Shown: positions 44,893 through 53,817 of the stretch, piece by piece | How the letters are laid out: each line of letters begins with the position of its first letter | Numbering within the stretch: the first letter of the stretch is position 1 | NCBI RefSeq assembly: GCF_026343955.1 | Contig: NZ_JAPKNI010000004.1 | Span: 372,001 to 436,000 of the forward strand | DNA from: Kaistia defluvii | GTDB taxonomy: Bacteria; Pseudomonadota; Alphaproteobacteria; Rhizobiales; Kaistiaceae | Length of the DNA stretch: 64,000 nt | Direction: 5' to 3' | Notes under the pieces: model-generated | What the model saw: the letters and a program-made list of their open reading frames with translations, nothing else | Told to the model about the DNA's origin: nothing | Database searches by the model: none | Position numbers and translations under genes: made by a program

Positions 44893-47031
44893 CTATTCTG
44901 CGGCGACCATATGCTGATCTTCCTCGTCGTCAGCCGGGTCGTCCTCGCCATCGCCGGAAAGGAAATCGGGCAGATCGTCGGCTTCCGCCGCAGCGCCCGA
45001 TGCCGGATCGACTTCGATACCGTCGTCCACCATGCGCAGGGGCTCGGGCAGCCAGCCGGTCTCCGCCAGCAGGCGTTCGGCCTCCTTGGCCATGTCGCCT
45101 TTCTTGAGGTGCCCGATCAGATCGGCGGCCCGATCACCGGCTCCTTCGCGCACGGCCTCAAGGATACGCGGCTTGGTCACGCGGCCGAGATAATTGCCAA
45201 CTGTCGGCTGCCAGCCCACGGCCACCATGTCGAGGCCGGTCGAACGGGCCAGCCGGTCAGCTTGTGACAAGCGGATGTCCAGCCCGTGCTGACTGACGCC
45301 CGTGCCGCTGTAAGGGTTCGGCTTCTCGTAGAGCGCGTTGACACCGAAGCTGACGCAATGGGCGAGCAACTCCATGCGCGAACTATCATCCAGATCGCTC
45401 AGCCAATCCCAGAGGGCGGCATCATCTGCCGGGACATGATCGCCCCAGAGTTCGTGCCGGTCTGCAATGGATTTGGCCGAGGCGCTGTCGCGCAGATCCT
45501 CTGCTTGTGCGGGCAGATGAACCTCCCGGACCTGTGCTTCCAAGCAACCCTTGCCGGAATGCGGCATGAAGCAATCCATGACCAGCCGGTGCAGCAATGC
45601 CGTCATGGCGACATGCGGGTTCACCGCCACCGCATCCCGCAGCGCCAGCGTGCGATGCGCGGTCAATTCGCTGACCAGACGATCGGGCAGCGGCTTGATG
45701 GTGTCGGCCTCGTCTTCCTCCTCCGTTTCGACCGGCTGGACGCCCAGCGTGATAACCGCACGCATGCGGCTTGCCTCCGGTTCTGCCCGCTGGATCACCT
45801 CGCCGGTTTCCGGGTCAACGATCTCAGCCTCCGGTTCCGCAGGCGTTTCATCCTCGGCGCGAACATAGCCGCGTTCGATCAGCAATGCGCCGTCGGCGTC
45901 GATGCTGATGAAGACACCTGCCATGCCGATCTGGTCAGGCTCGAAGGTCATCGGACGGCGCTCGAAGGCTTCCAGCGCCTGTTCGATCTCACCCAGGCGG
46001 GCGTCGATCTCGTCAGGCAGCTCATCAGCCTCGCCATATTCGGCTTCAAGCCGGTCATATTCGTCACGCAGTGCCTCGCGGGTTGCGCGTTCCTCTTCGC
46101 TCAGATCGACCGTGGTGCCGACAATCTGGCGAAGGCCATGATCGCGACCGTAAGGAAAGGTGATGGCGACCTCGATCCACTTCCAGCCCTCGGCGGCGAT
46201 GGCTTCGGCCTCGGCCTTCAGCTTTTCGCCCACCAGCCGGTCGAGCAGCACCGGATCTTGCAGCCATCCACCATCGTCCTGCTGAAAGAGATCACGCAGC
46301 ACGCAGCCTCCAGCCTCTTCATAGGCATCGATACCAACGAACACCGCTCGTTTGTCGGCGGCGCGGACCGTGGTTTCGGTCAGCAAGCGCCGGATGTGGT
46401 AAGGTTCCTTCTGCCAGCCATCCTTGATCGCTTCCCAGACCTGCTCCTGACGGGTATGGTCAGAACTGACGCTGAAGGCCATGAGCTGTTCCAGCGTCAT
46501 GCCGTCCTCGGCATAGACGTCGAGCAAGGCCGGTGCGACCGAAACCAGACGCAGGCGCTGCTTCACCACCTTGGCATCCACAAAGAAGGCGGCGGCGATG
46601 GCTTCCTCGGTCATGCCCTTTTCGCGCATGGCCTGGAAAGCGCGGAACTGGTCGAGCGGATGCAGCGGTGCGCGCTCGATGTTCTCGGCGAGCGAAACCT
46701 CGTCGATCAGCACATCGGCGCTGGCCTCCGACACGACGCACGGAACCGGCGCGATTTTGGCGAGGCGCTTCTGCTTGACCAGCAGTTCCAGCGCGCGGAA
46801 GCGGCGACCACCGGCGGGCACCTCGAACATGCCGGTTTCCTTACCCTCGGCATCCACGACCGGGCGGACATGCAGGGACTGGATCAGGCCGCGACGGGCG
46901 ATGGACTCGGCCAGTTCCTCGACCGAGATCCCGGCCTTGACGCGCCGGACGTTGGACTGGCTGAGCACCAGCTTGTTGAAGGGAATGTCGCGCGAGGACG
47001 ACAGGGTGATCTTCTGAACGGCAGTGGCCAT
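44893..47031 (-). CDS. parB: ParB/RepB/Spo0J-family partition protein, large form
   Basis: A 712-residue ParB-type protein. The N-terminal ParB/Srx domain has PAGGRRFRALELL (about 72-84) and SLAENIERAPLHPLDQFRAF (about 112-131), followed by a KorB-like HTH region. The rest is long and acidic and carries no known domain; the protein is about twice the size of chromosomal ParB and typical of large-plasmid versions. It is preceded by leader copy B. A role in DNA segregation or gene regulation of the element is inferred. Confidence 0.85.
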   Translation of the reverse strand: MATAVQKITLSSSRDIPFNKLVLSQSNVRRVKAGISVEELAESIARRGLIQSLHVRPVVDAEGKETGMFEVPAGGRRFRALELLVKQKRLAKIAPVPCVVSEASADVLIDEVSLAENIERAPLHPLDQFRAFQAMREKGMTEEAIAAAFFVDAKVVKQRLRLVSVAPALLDVYAEDGMTLEQLMAFSVSSDHTRQEQVWEAIKDGWQKEPYHIRRLLTETTVRAADKRAVFVGIDAYEEAGGCVLRDLFQQDDGGWLQDPVLLDRLVGEKLKAEAEAIAAEGWKWIEVAITFPYGRDHGLRQIVGTTVDLSEEERATREALRDEYDRLEAEYGEADELPDEIDARLGEIEQALEAFERRPMTFEPDQIGMAGVFISIDADGALLIERGYVRAEDETPAEPEAEIVDPETGEVIQRAEPEASRMRAVITLGVQPVETEEEDEADTIKPLPDRLVSELTAHRTLALRDAVAVNPHVAMTALLHRLVMDCFMPHSGKGCLEAQVREVHLPAQAEDLRDSASAKSIADRHELWGDHVPADDAALWDWLSDLDDSSRMELLAHCVSFGVNALYEKPNPYSGTGVSQHGLDIRLSQADRLARSTGLDMVAVGWQPTVGNYLGRVTKPRILEAVREGAGDRAADLIGHLKKGDMAKEAERLLAETGWLPEPLRMVDDGIEVDPASGAAAEADDLPDFLSGDGEDDPADDEEDQHMVAAE

Positions 47032-47037
47032 GTCAGT

Positions 47038-47120
47038 TACTCCATGACGGACGCCGGTGAGCCTCTCTCTCCGGCTATCAGCCCGTCACGAAGCGAAGCG
47101 CCACCCTCTTCCTCTGAAGA
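47038..47120 (-). repeat. conserved leader, copy B (upstream of parB)
   Basis: The second copy of the leader, closest in sequence to copy A. TGACGG at 47045-47050 and CCGTCA at 47083-47088 are the complementary arms. The first arm lies 15 bases from the parB start codon, the same spacing as in copy A. Confidence 0.6.
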
Positions 47121-47155
47121 GAGCGACGCCAGCCGCAAAACCTGAAACCCGGAAA

Positions 47156-47551
47156 TCAGGCACTCCGGTTTTCTGTATCGGCGGATGTACGGGAAAAGCC
47201 TGCGCCGACTCGGTAGAGCAGACGTTCAGCGGTGCGGATGCTGCCGGTCTCACGGGCGGCTTCCGCCCAAACAGAGATCGGGAAATCGCCGGTGAACAGC
47301 AGATCGCGCTCGATCCCCATGCCGAAGGGCAGCCGGACTGACTGCATCTCGCCAAGGCTCCACGACCCCAGGTCGGGATAGCCGAGATCGGCCAGGCCAA
47401 ACATGATGTCGCCATCCTCATCCAGTTCGGTGGCGAGCCAGACGCCTTCACCGAGAGGGTTGAAGAACTTCACGACGGGGATGTGATCCTGATCGCGCTG
47501 GCGACCATTGGCCAGCAGGCGGTTACGCTGTGTGCCGGTCAGGAGGATCAT
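47156..47551 (-). CDS. DUF2958 family protein
   Basis: A 131-residue protein with the DUF2958 pattern (HIPVVKFFNPLGEGVWLATE, DLGSWSLGEMQSVRLPFGMG). The family is frequent beside ArdC-type genes in mobile elements, and its function is unknown. It overlaps the ardC stop by four bases, so the two are cotranslated. Confidence 0.8.
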   Translation of the reverse strand: MILLTGTQRNRLLANGRQRDQDHIPVVKFFNPLGEGVWLATELDEDGDIMFGLADLGYPDLGSWSLGEMQSVRLPFGMGIERDLLFTGDFPISVWAEAARETGSIRTAERLLYRVGAGFSRTSADTENRSA

Positions 47552-48510
47552 GCCGCAGCCCTCCGATCGGTTACGCTGGCATCCGGCTCCACGGTGTCCT
47601 CGGCCGGCAGATGCGACAGCAGCCAGTCAGCCGCCTTGCTGGCCTGCGAGGCCGCGCGGACAATGGCGCGGGAATCCTCGCGCATGACCTCCAGCCACGA
47701 CCCGATGTAATCGGCATGGCGAACGGTCGGCACGATCCCGAGCGCGGCGCAACTGAAGGCCGCGGTCTGTTCGGCAATCATTTCCTCGAAGGCGTATTTC
47801 TTCGAGCCGAACGAGCCGGTCAGATCGCGGTTGAGACGGCTATGATGGCCGCTGGCGTGCCCCAGCTCGTGCAGGGCCGTTCTGTGCCAGTTGATCGGCT
47901 CGAAATAGGCTTGCGGAGGCGGCACCTGCACATAGTCGATCGACGGCATATAGAAGGCGCGATTGCCACCGATACGGAAGTCAATGCCGGTGGCCCGGAT
48001 CAGCGCCTCGACCCGAGGTTCGATCAGGCCCGGCGGCGGTGGCGGCGCGACTGCCGTGATCTCATCGGGTAGGCCATCGCATTGCGCGGCGTTAAAGACC
48101 GTGAACCGCTTCAGGAACGGAATGGCATGCGCATCCTCACCCGTTTCGCGGGCGCGGCGCTTTTCGTCCTCGGGGGTGAAACGGTCGGCATAAACGACGG
48201 TGGTGCCACGCTCACCCTTCCTGACATTTCCGCCAAGCGAAAGCGCCTGGCGGAAAGTCAGCCACGCCTGACCGGGGAATCCGTGCTGGATGACCGCTCC
48301 CCAGAGAATGAGAATATTGATGCCGGAATAGGACCGGCCGGTTGAAGCATTTCTCGGCAGGCCCAGCGGGGCGGTATCGGGCGATGCACTCCAAGGCTGG
48401 ACCCAGGGCAGACGCCCTTGCTCCAACTCGGCGATGATCTTGCTAGTGATGTCGTCGTAAAGGCTGCTGCGAGCGCCACCGTCAGCGGGGCTGCGATCGT
48501 GTCTGGCCAT
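47548..48510 (-). CDS. ardC: ArdC-type antirestriction protein (ssDNA-binding plus zincin metallopeptidase)
   Basis: A 320-residue ArdC-like protein. The N-terminal ssDNA-binding domain has LYDDITSKIIAELEQGRLPW and the C-terminal zincin-like domain has ALHELGHASGH near residue 212 (HExxH zinc site). ArdC proteins protect incoming single-stranded DNA from restriction. The ATG at 48510 is used because it lies next to the GGAG of leader copy C. Location in the expected leading region fits early expression after transfer. Confidence 0.88.
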   Translation of the reverse strand: MARHDRSPADGGARSSLYDDITSKIIAELEQGRLPWVQPWSASPDTAPLGLPRNASTGRSYSGINILILWGAVIQHGFPGQAWLTFRQALSLGGNVRKGERGTTVVYADRFTPEDEKRRARETGEDAHAIPFLKRFTVFNAAQCDGLPDEITAVAPPPPPGLIEPRVEALIRATGIDFRIGGNRAFYMPSIDYVQVPPPQAYFEPINWHRTALHELGHASGHHSRLNRDLTGSFGSKKYAFEEMIAEQTAAFSCAALGIVPTVRHADYIGSWLEVMREDSRAIVRAASQASKAADWLLSHLPAEDTVEPDASVTDRRAAA

Positions 48511-48517
48511 CGGGGTG

Positions 48518-48600
48518 ATCTCCGCGACGGACACCGGAAGCCTCTCTCCCAGCCCTAAACCCGTCACGGAAAACCCGTCCGCACTCTCACTCTGAAGGGG
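48518..48600 (-). repeat. conserved leader, copy C (upstream of ardC)
   Basis: The third and most diverged copy of the leader. CGACGG at 48525-48530 and CCGTCA at 48561-48566 correspond to the arms in copies A and B with one mismatch. The spacing to the start codon (16 bases to the GACGG) is conserved. Confidence 0.55.
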
Positions 48601-48683
48601 GCGTTGCGGGGTCTCCCCGCAGAAGGGCTAGGCAGAGACCAAGGCTCGGCCGCAGGGGAAGGCTTCCCCCTATCCGGACTTCC

Positions 48684-48720
48684 TTGAAAACTGTCAGAAA
48701 CTTGCGTATATTTCCGACAG
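48684..48720 (+). promoter_or_regulatory. promoter and AbiEi operator of the defence operon
   Basis: TTGAAA (48684-48689) and TATATT (48707-48712) are separated by 17 bp, a good sigma-70 promoter. An inverted repeat, CTGTCAGAAA (48691-48700) and TTTCCGACAG (48711-48720), matching at 9 of 10 positions with a 10-bp spacer, covers the -10 box and ends at the ribosome site. AbiEi antitoxins autorepress from such repeats. Confidence 0.7.
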
Positions 48721-48730
48721 GAGAAAGACG

Positions 48731-49324
48731 ATGACACGGCTGACCGAACAAATTCTGGCCCATGCGACGGGACTGCCCGAAGGCGTCCCCGTATCCGCCA
48801 AGGGCCTGCTCCACCTTGGAAACCGGGCGGCCGTGGATCAGGCATTGTCGCGTCTGTCTGAGCGCGGGCAGCTCATCCGCGCCGGTCGTGGCGTCTATCT
48901 GCGCCCCATCACCAGTCGGTTTGGCACGCGCGCACCGTCGGTCGAGCAGGCTGTCGAGGCCCTCGCTACCCAAAAGGGGGAGATCATCGTCTCGAACGGC
49001 GCCGCCGCGGCGAACGCGCTTGGCTTGACGACGCAGGTGCCCGTCCGCTCGGTCTATCTGACCTCCGGACGCAGCCGAAAGATGCACCTCGGCAAGCAGG
49101 TCGTCGAATTGCGGCACGCGCCGCGCTGGCAACTGGCCTTGGCCAAACGCCCCGCAGGGGAGGCCGTGCGGGCGCTGGCTTGGCTCGGCCCCGAAAGGGC
49201 GGAGGCCGCGCTCACGACATTGAAACGGAAGATGCCGCCCGGCGTGTTCGGCGAACTGGTCGCCGCCGCGCCGCAGTTTCCGACATGGCTCGCACAGAGC
49301 GTCGGAAAGGCGGCCTATGGCTGA
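48731..49324 (+). CDS. AbiEi-type antitoxin (type IV toxin-antitoxin, DUF6088)
   Basis: A 197-residue antitoxin with an N-terminal winged helix (LLHLGNRAAVDQALSRLSER, then GRGVYLRPI) and a C-terminal AbiEi domain. It is the first gene of a five-gene rightward operon and is expected to repress it at the operator 10 bp upstream. It overlaps the toxin start by eight bases. Confidence 0.86.
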   Translation: MTRLTEQILAHATGLPEGVPVSAKGLLHLGNRAAVDQALSRLSERGQLIRAGRGVYLRPITSRFGTRAPSVEQAVEALATQKGEIIVSNGAAAANALGLTTQVPVRSVYLTSGRSRKMHLGKQVVELRHAPRWQLALAKRPAGEAVRALAWLGPERAEAALTTLKRKMPPGVFGELVAAAPQFPTWLAQSVGKAAYG

Positions 49325-50333
49325 CGTCTTTCTTCAGCTTTCGGCCGGGGATCGGCGTGATGCACTGGGCGTCGCTGCCGACCGTTCGGGTCGCCCCACC
49401 CATCTTCTCGAAAAGGATGTGTGGGTGGTGTGGGCGCTGGCGACCCTCTACGCGGCACCGCTCGGCGAGCATCTGGTGTTCAAGGGCGGCACGTCGCTGT
49501 CGAAAGCCTATCAGGTCATTCGCCGGTTTTCGGAGGATGTGGATCTGACCTACGACATTCGGGCGATCGCGCCCGATCTGGTCGGGGACAATGGCGAGGG
49601 CTTGCCGAAAACCCGCAGCGAGGAAAAGCGCTGGTCCAGCGAGGTCCGCCGGCGTTTGCCGGCCTGGGTCGCAGAGACGGTGCAGCCGGTAATCGCGAAG
49701 GCCCTGGCCGCTGAAGGGCTGGCGGCGGCCGTCCGCGTCGAGGATGAGAAGCTCTTCATCGACTATGAGGCGACCGCAGCCGGGTCCGGCTATGTGGCTC
49801 CAAGCGTCATGCTGGAGTTCGGCGCGCGCTCGACGGGCGAACCCGCGAGCTTGCGCGACGTCGTCTGCGACGCGGCCGGCCTGATCGAGGGGCTGCTCTT
49901 CCCGACTGCGCGGCCGCGCGTCATGCACGCGGAGCGGACGTTCTGGGAGAAGGCGACCGCCATCCAGGTCTTCTGCATCCAGGAGCGGCTGCGCGGCGAC
50001 CGCTTCGCGCGACATTGGCACGATGTTGTCCGACTGGACGAAGCCGGCTTCGCGGAAGCCGCTTTTGCCGATCGCGACCTGGCCAACGCTGTCGCCCGGC
50101 ACAAGTCGATGTTCTTCGCAGAGAAGGCCGCCGACCGCACGCCGATCGACTATGCAACGGCTGTCAGCGGCGGCTTGCAACTCGTGCCGGTCGGCGATGG
50201 CGCGAAGGCGTTGGAGGATGACTATGCCCGCATGGTTGAGGATGGACTGCTCTTCGACGACGAGGAGCCGTTCGAAGCGCTCATGGCGCAGTGCGCTGAT
50301 ATAGCCGCGCGCGCGAACAAAGCAGCCAAGTAA
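49317..50333 (+). CDS. AbiEii-type nucleotidyltransferase toxin
   Basis: A 338-residue nucleotidyltransferase toxin (AbiEii/AbiGii family). Visible motifs are LVFKGGTSLSKAY (about 53-65), RFSEDVDLTYDI (about 70-81), VMHAERTFWEKATAI and RHWHDVVRL. Members of this family inactivate tRNA by adding nucleotides and act in phage abortive infection. The gene is intact. It is followed after 23 bp by the Sir2 gene. Confidence 0.88.
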   Translation: MADVFLQLSAGDRRDALGVAADRSGRPTHLLEKDVWVVWALATLYAAPLGEHLVFKGGTSLSKAYQVIRRFSEDVDLTYDIRAIAPDLVGDNGEGLPKTRSEEKRWSSEVRRRLPAWVAETVQPVIAKALAAEGLAAAVRVEDEKLFIDYEATAAGSGYVAPSVMLEFGARSTGEPASLRDVVCDAAGLIEGLLFPTARPRVMHAERTFWEKATAIQVFCIQERLRGDRFARHWHDVVRLDEAGFAEAAFADRDLANAVARHKSMFFAEKAADRTPIDYATAVSGGLQLVPVGDGAKALEDDYARMVEDGLLFDDEEPFEALMAQCADIAARANKAAK

Positions 50334-50356
50334 GAAACTGAGAGGACCGGGGGTAT

Positions 50357-51679
50357 ATGAGCGAAGTCGAAGAAGAGCGAAAATTCCAGTTTCTGCGGGA
50401 CGGCGATGCCGAGCCATCTGAACTGGACTGGAACAAGGGGATCGAGAGCGCCCGCAAGGCGATTTCCGAGGCCATGAACGCCAAGAATATCGCATTTCTG
50501 CTCGGCGCCGGATGTTCTTCGCTGATGAAGGGCAAAAAGGAACTCGGCATTGCGACCATGGCGCCGCTGGCCAAGGAGTTTTGCGGCGAAACCATCGAAG
50601 CACGCGCGGCGGGATTCTACAGCGATCCGCCAACAGCCGGCGCTGCACCGGCGCCGTGGCGGCTGACCAAGGACGAACTCGACTATCTCGACGCGCTCGG
50701 GGTCGACCTGGCGAAGGATTACAGCCGTAACCTGGAACGCTTGATGGAGGTGCTGTTCGCGCAACGGTTCGTGCTGCGCCAGAGCGAGAATCCCGATCTT
50801 CACCCCTATCGCGCTGTTCTCGACGGCATCATCAAGAAGGTCCAGGACTTCCTATGGACCCGTGTCACCCAAGGGGCCTTCGCCACGGAGGGCGACACGA
50901 CCGTGCGCGACCTCTACGAGCGATTCTACAAGAAACTGGTCCTACGCGATCGGTCCTTGCCCCGGCCATGGGTGTTCACGACCAACTACGATCATTTCAG
51001 CGAATTGGCGATGGATCGCCTGGGTATTCCCTATGCCAACGGTTTTTCCGGCGTCGTGGAACGCCGCTTCAACCCGGCGATCTTCCGCTATGCCCTGGCC
51101 GAGCAGCTCGACGTCGCCAGCCGCAAGTGGACCGCCGTCGACGCCTTCGTCTATCTCTGCAAATTGCATGGTTCGGTCACTTGGACCGAGGACGATCATG
51201 GCCTCTTCCCGATCAAGGAGGTCTGGCCGCCGGAATCCACGAACCAGATGCTGATCTATCCGACGCCGGCGAAGCAGAACTCTTCGCTCGGCTCGCCCTA
51301 CGCAGACCTGTTCCGGGAGTTTCAGTCCCGGATCGTGCGCGAGCAGAGCGTTCTCATCACGGCCGGCTACGCCTTCGGCGACGAGCACCTGAACAACATC
51401 ATCTATCAGGCTCTGACGATCCCGACCTTCCGCTTGGTGATCTTTGCGGCGCCCGACACGGAGGGAGAGATCGCCAAGCTGCGGGCGCTGCGCGATCCGC
51501 GCATTTGGATCATTGGAGGCAATGGCCCTGCCGACGGGACGAGGGCGCACTACTTCGACATGATCGTCGAGCATTTCATGCCCCAGCGCCCCAGCGACAG
51601 GATTGATGATGCCGTCCGCAAGGTGTTGTCGGAGCTGGCGCCGAAAAGGGACGACGAGACGAAGGATGGAGAGGCATGA
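50357..51679 (+). CDS. SIR2-domain defence protein
   Basis: A 440-residue SIR2-like NAD-consuming protein. Catalytic landmarks are LLGAGCSS (about 48-55), FTTNYDHF (near 208) and KLHGSVTW (near 267), so the N and H active residues are present. Together with the HerA ATPase it forms a Sir2-HerA system that depletes NAD+ or degrades nucleic acid on phage infection. The stop overlaps the herA start by four bases. Confidence 0.87.
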   Translation: MSEVEEERKFQFLRDGDAEPSELDWNKGIESARKAISEAMNAKNIAFLLGAGCSSLMKGKKELGIATMAPLAKEFCGETIEARAAGFYSDPPTAGAAPAPWRLTKDELDYLDALGVDLAKDYSRNLERLMEVLFAQRFVLRQSENPDLHPYRAVLDGIIKKVQDFLWTRVTQGAFATEGDTTVRDLYERFYKKLVLRDRSLPRPWVFTTNYDHFSELAMDRLGIPYANGFSGVVERRFNPAIFRYALAEQLDVASRKWTAVDAFVYLCKLHGSVTWTEDDHGLFPIKEVWPPESTNQMLIYPTPAKQNSSLGSPYADLFREFQSRIVREQSVLITAGYAFGDEHLNNIIYQALTIPTFRLVIFAAPDTEGEIAKLRALRDPRIWIIGGNGPADGTRAHYFDMIVEHFMPQRPSDRIDDAVRKVLSELAPKRDDETKDGEA

Positions 51680-53700
51680 GCCACGACGATCGCAAGCGGG
51701 CGATCGGCAAGGTGGTCTCGGTCGCGGCCGACCGCTTTGTCGTCGAGATGCACGTCGGCACCGACAACTTCACGGTCGTCGGCTTCGACGACGTGCATTA
51801 TGTGGCGCGGCTGGGATCATTCCTGATGATTCCGTCGCAGTCGGAATATGTCGTGGTCGAGGTTGTCGGCCTGCGTGAGCGCGACGCGAGCACGCCTTCC
51901 GAGCGGGGCGATTTCGACCGGGCCGGCTCCTCGAAATATCTGGACGTGGTGCCCGTCGGCATGTTGCCGATGCGCGGTGGCGCGTTCCGCTTCGGTGTGT
52001 CGGTTTTCCCGTCTCTGTATGCGGACGCACTCTATGCGCTGGATGGCGAGCTCGATCGCATCTTTGAGACCGAGGCCGCCGTCGAGCCGTCAGTCGGCCC
52101 GGATGGCGGCGCCTGCCAACCCGAAGGGGCCACGCGCTATCGGGTTCTACCGATCGGCAAGTCGGTGGTGTTCGAGGACTACGACGTCAAAGTTCGTCTG
52201 AACGAGTTCTTCGGCGGTCATGTCGCCGTCCTGGGCAATACCGGCAGCGGCAAATCCTGCACGGTCGCCTCGGTCTTGCAGTCCCTTTTCTGCAAGCCGA
52301 AGGAGCATCACGCCCGCGGCGCGACCTTCATCGTCTTCGACGTCAACGGCGAGTATCACGCCGCTCTGAGCGCTTCCGCGAAGGTGGGAGCGATCGGAGT
52401 CGAGCGTGTCGTCCTCGACGGTACGGCAGCGGGCTTCCGCTTGCCGCACTGGTTTCTGGAACTGGCGGAATGGGAGCTGTTGCTGCAAGCCAGCGAGCGC
52501 ACCCAGGTGCCCATCCTGCGCATGGCGCTCGGGCTCTCGACCTTGTTCTCAAATGCGGGGGCCGCAGAACTCAACAGCGTCCGCAATCACATCCTCGCCA
52601 AGTGCATCACCCAGATTATGCGCGACGACTCGTCGAGCCCGTCCAAGCATGATCGGATCATTGGCATCCTTCAGCGCTTCAGCACGAACGAGATCAACGC
52701 GGAAAAAATCCGGCCATATATTGCGATCAACTTTGGCCAAATGGCCAACCCTGCGGGTCTGGATGCTTATCTGGTTGGCCCGAACGGTTTCGAGTTGGAG
52801 GATTTGAAGCTTCCAGCCTATCAAAACCTGCCATTCGACTTTGCGGCACTCGGCGATGCAATAGACCTCGCCATCCTGTATGCGGAGGCGCACGGTAATC
52901 GGCAAATCCGAGACTACTGCTCCCAGATGGTGACGCGCTTCCAGGCACTGGAAGATCGCCCTGAGTATGAATTCCTCCGACATGAGGCGGGCGGCGCAGC
53001 CGCCGACAATGGAGAGCTGAAGTTTCTCACTCGGCTGGTCGGCCTGAACGGCAAGGGAACCGGCCACACCAAAGCCAATCAGATCATCATCATCGACATG
53101 AATGACGTCGAGGACGAGGTGGTCGAACTGGTTAGCGCCGTGATCGCGCGGATGCTGTTTCGCCTGCTCCGGCGCGCCGATCCGCGCAATCGCTTTCCGA
53201 TCCATCTTCTGCTGGAAGAAGCGCACCGCTACATCTCGGCGACGCCATCCCGCTATGCAGTGGACGCGACCAAGATATTCGAGCGCATCGCCAAGGAAGG
53301 ACGCAAATACGGCATGTTCGTGCTCTTGGCATCACAACGCCCTAGTGAGCTGTCCAAGACGGTTCTCAGCCAGTGCTCCAATTTCCTGGTTCACCGCATC
53401 CAGAACCCCGACGATCTTTCTCAGATTCGGCAGATGACGCCGTTCATCTCGGATTCGGTCCTGAAACGGTTACCGTCATTGCCTCGGCAGCACGCGCTGG
53501 TGTTCGGAACCTCGGTCAATCTCCCGACGACATTCAAGGTGCGGGAGGCATCACCGCGGCCGCGCAGCGACGACACCGCCGTGGTCGATTTGTGGTTCCA
53601 CGAAGAAGGTCGAGCCGCCGGCATTCGACTCGCTCCGGTCGATACTGCTGGAGGGGAGCCAATGGCAGCAAACGAAGCGTCAGACGATGACATCTTCTGA
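51676..53700 (+). CDS. HerA-like DNA translocase (DUF87), Sir2 partner
   Basis: A 674-residue HerA/FtsK-type ATPase: an N-terminal HAS-barrel (IGKVVSVAADRFVVEM), Walker A (LGNTGSGKSCTVASVL, near 185), Walker B (HLLLEEAHRYI, near 510) and an arginine-rich C-terminal motor part (RIAKEGRKYGMFVLLASQRP). In known Sir2-HerA systems it forms a hexamer with SIR2. It overlaps the preceding SIR2 gene by four bases and the frame of the following exonuclease by 14. Confidence 0.88.
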   Translation: MSHDDRKRAIGKVVSVAADRFVVEMHVGTDNFTVVGFDDVHYVARLGSFLMIPSQSEYVVVEVVGLRERDASTPSERGDFDRAGSSKYLDVVPVGMLPMRGGAFRFGVSVFPSLYADALYALDGELDRIFETEAAVEPSVGPDGGACQPEGATRYRVLPIGKSVVFEDYDVKVRLNEFFGGHVAVLGNTGSGKSCTVASVLQSLFCKPKEHHARGATFIVFDVNGEYHAALSASAKVGAIGVERVVLDGTAAGFRLPHWFLELAEWELLLQASERTQVPILRMALGLSTLFSNAGAAELNSVRNHILAKCITQIMRDDSSSPSKHDRIIGILQRFSTNEINAEKIRPYIAINFGQMANPAGLDAYLVGPNGFELEDLKLPAYQNLPFDFAALGDAIDLAILYAEAHGNRQIRDYCSQMVTRFQALEDRPEYEFLRHEAGGAAADNGELKFLTRLVGLNGKGTGHTKANQIIIIDMNDVEDEVVELVSAVIARMLFRLLRRADPRNRFPIHLLLEEAHRYISATPSRYAVDATKIFERIAKEGRKYGMFVLLASQRPSELSKTVLSQCSNFLVHRIQNPDDLSQIRQMTPFISDSVLKRLPSLPRQHALVFGTSVNLPTTFKVREASPRPRSDDTAVVDLWFHEEGRAAGIRLAPVDTAGGEPMAANEASDDDIF

Positions 53701-53817
53701 CCATCTGGAGACCCTGGCGCAGACGCTGGAGGCCACGGGAGACTACCGGGTCGTCCGGCGTCTCAAGCCGCGCCTCGCATCGTTCCTCCGCCAGGCACGC
53801 CGCTGCGCCTTGGCCTG

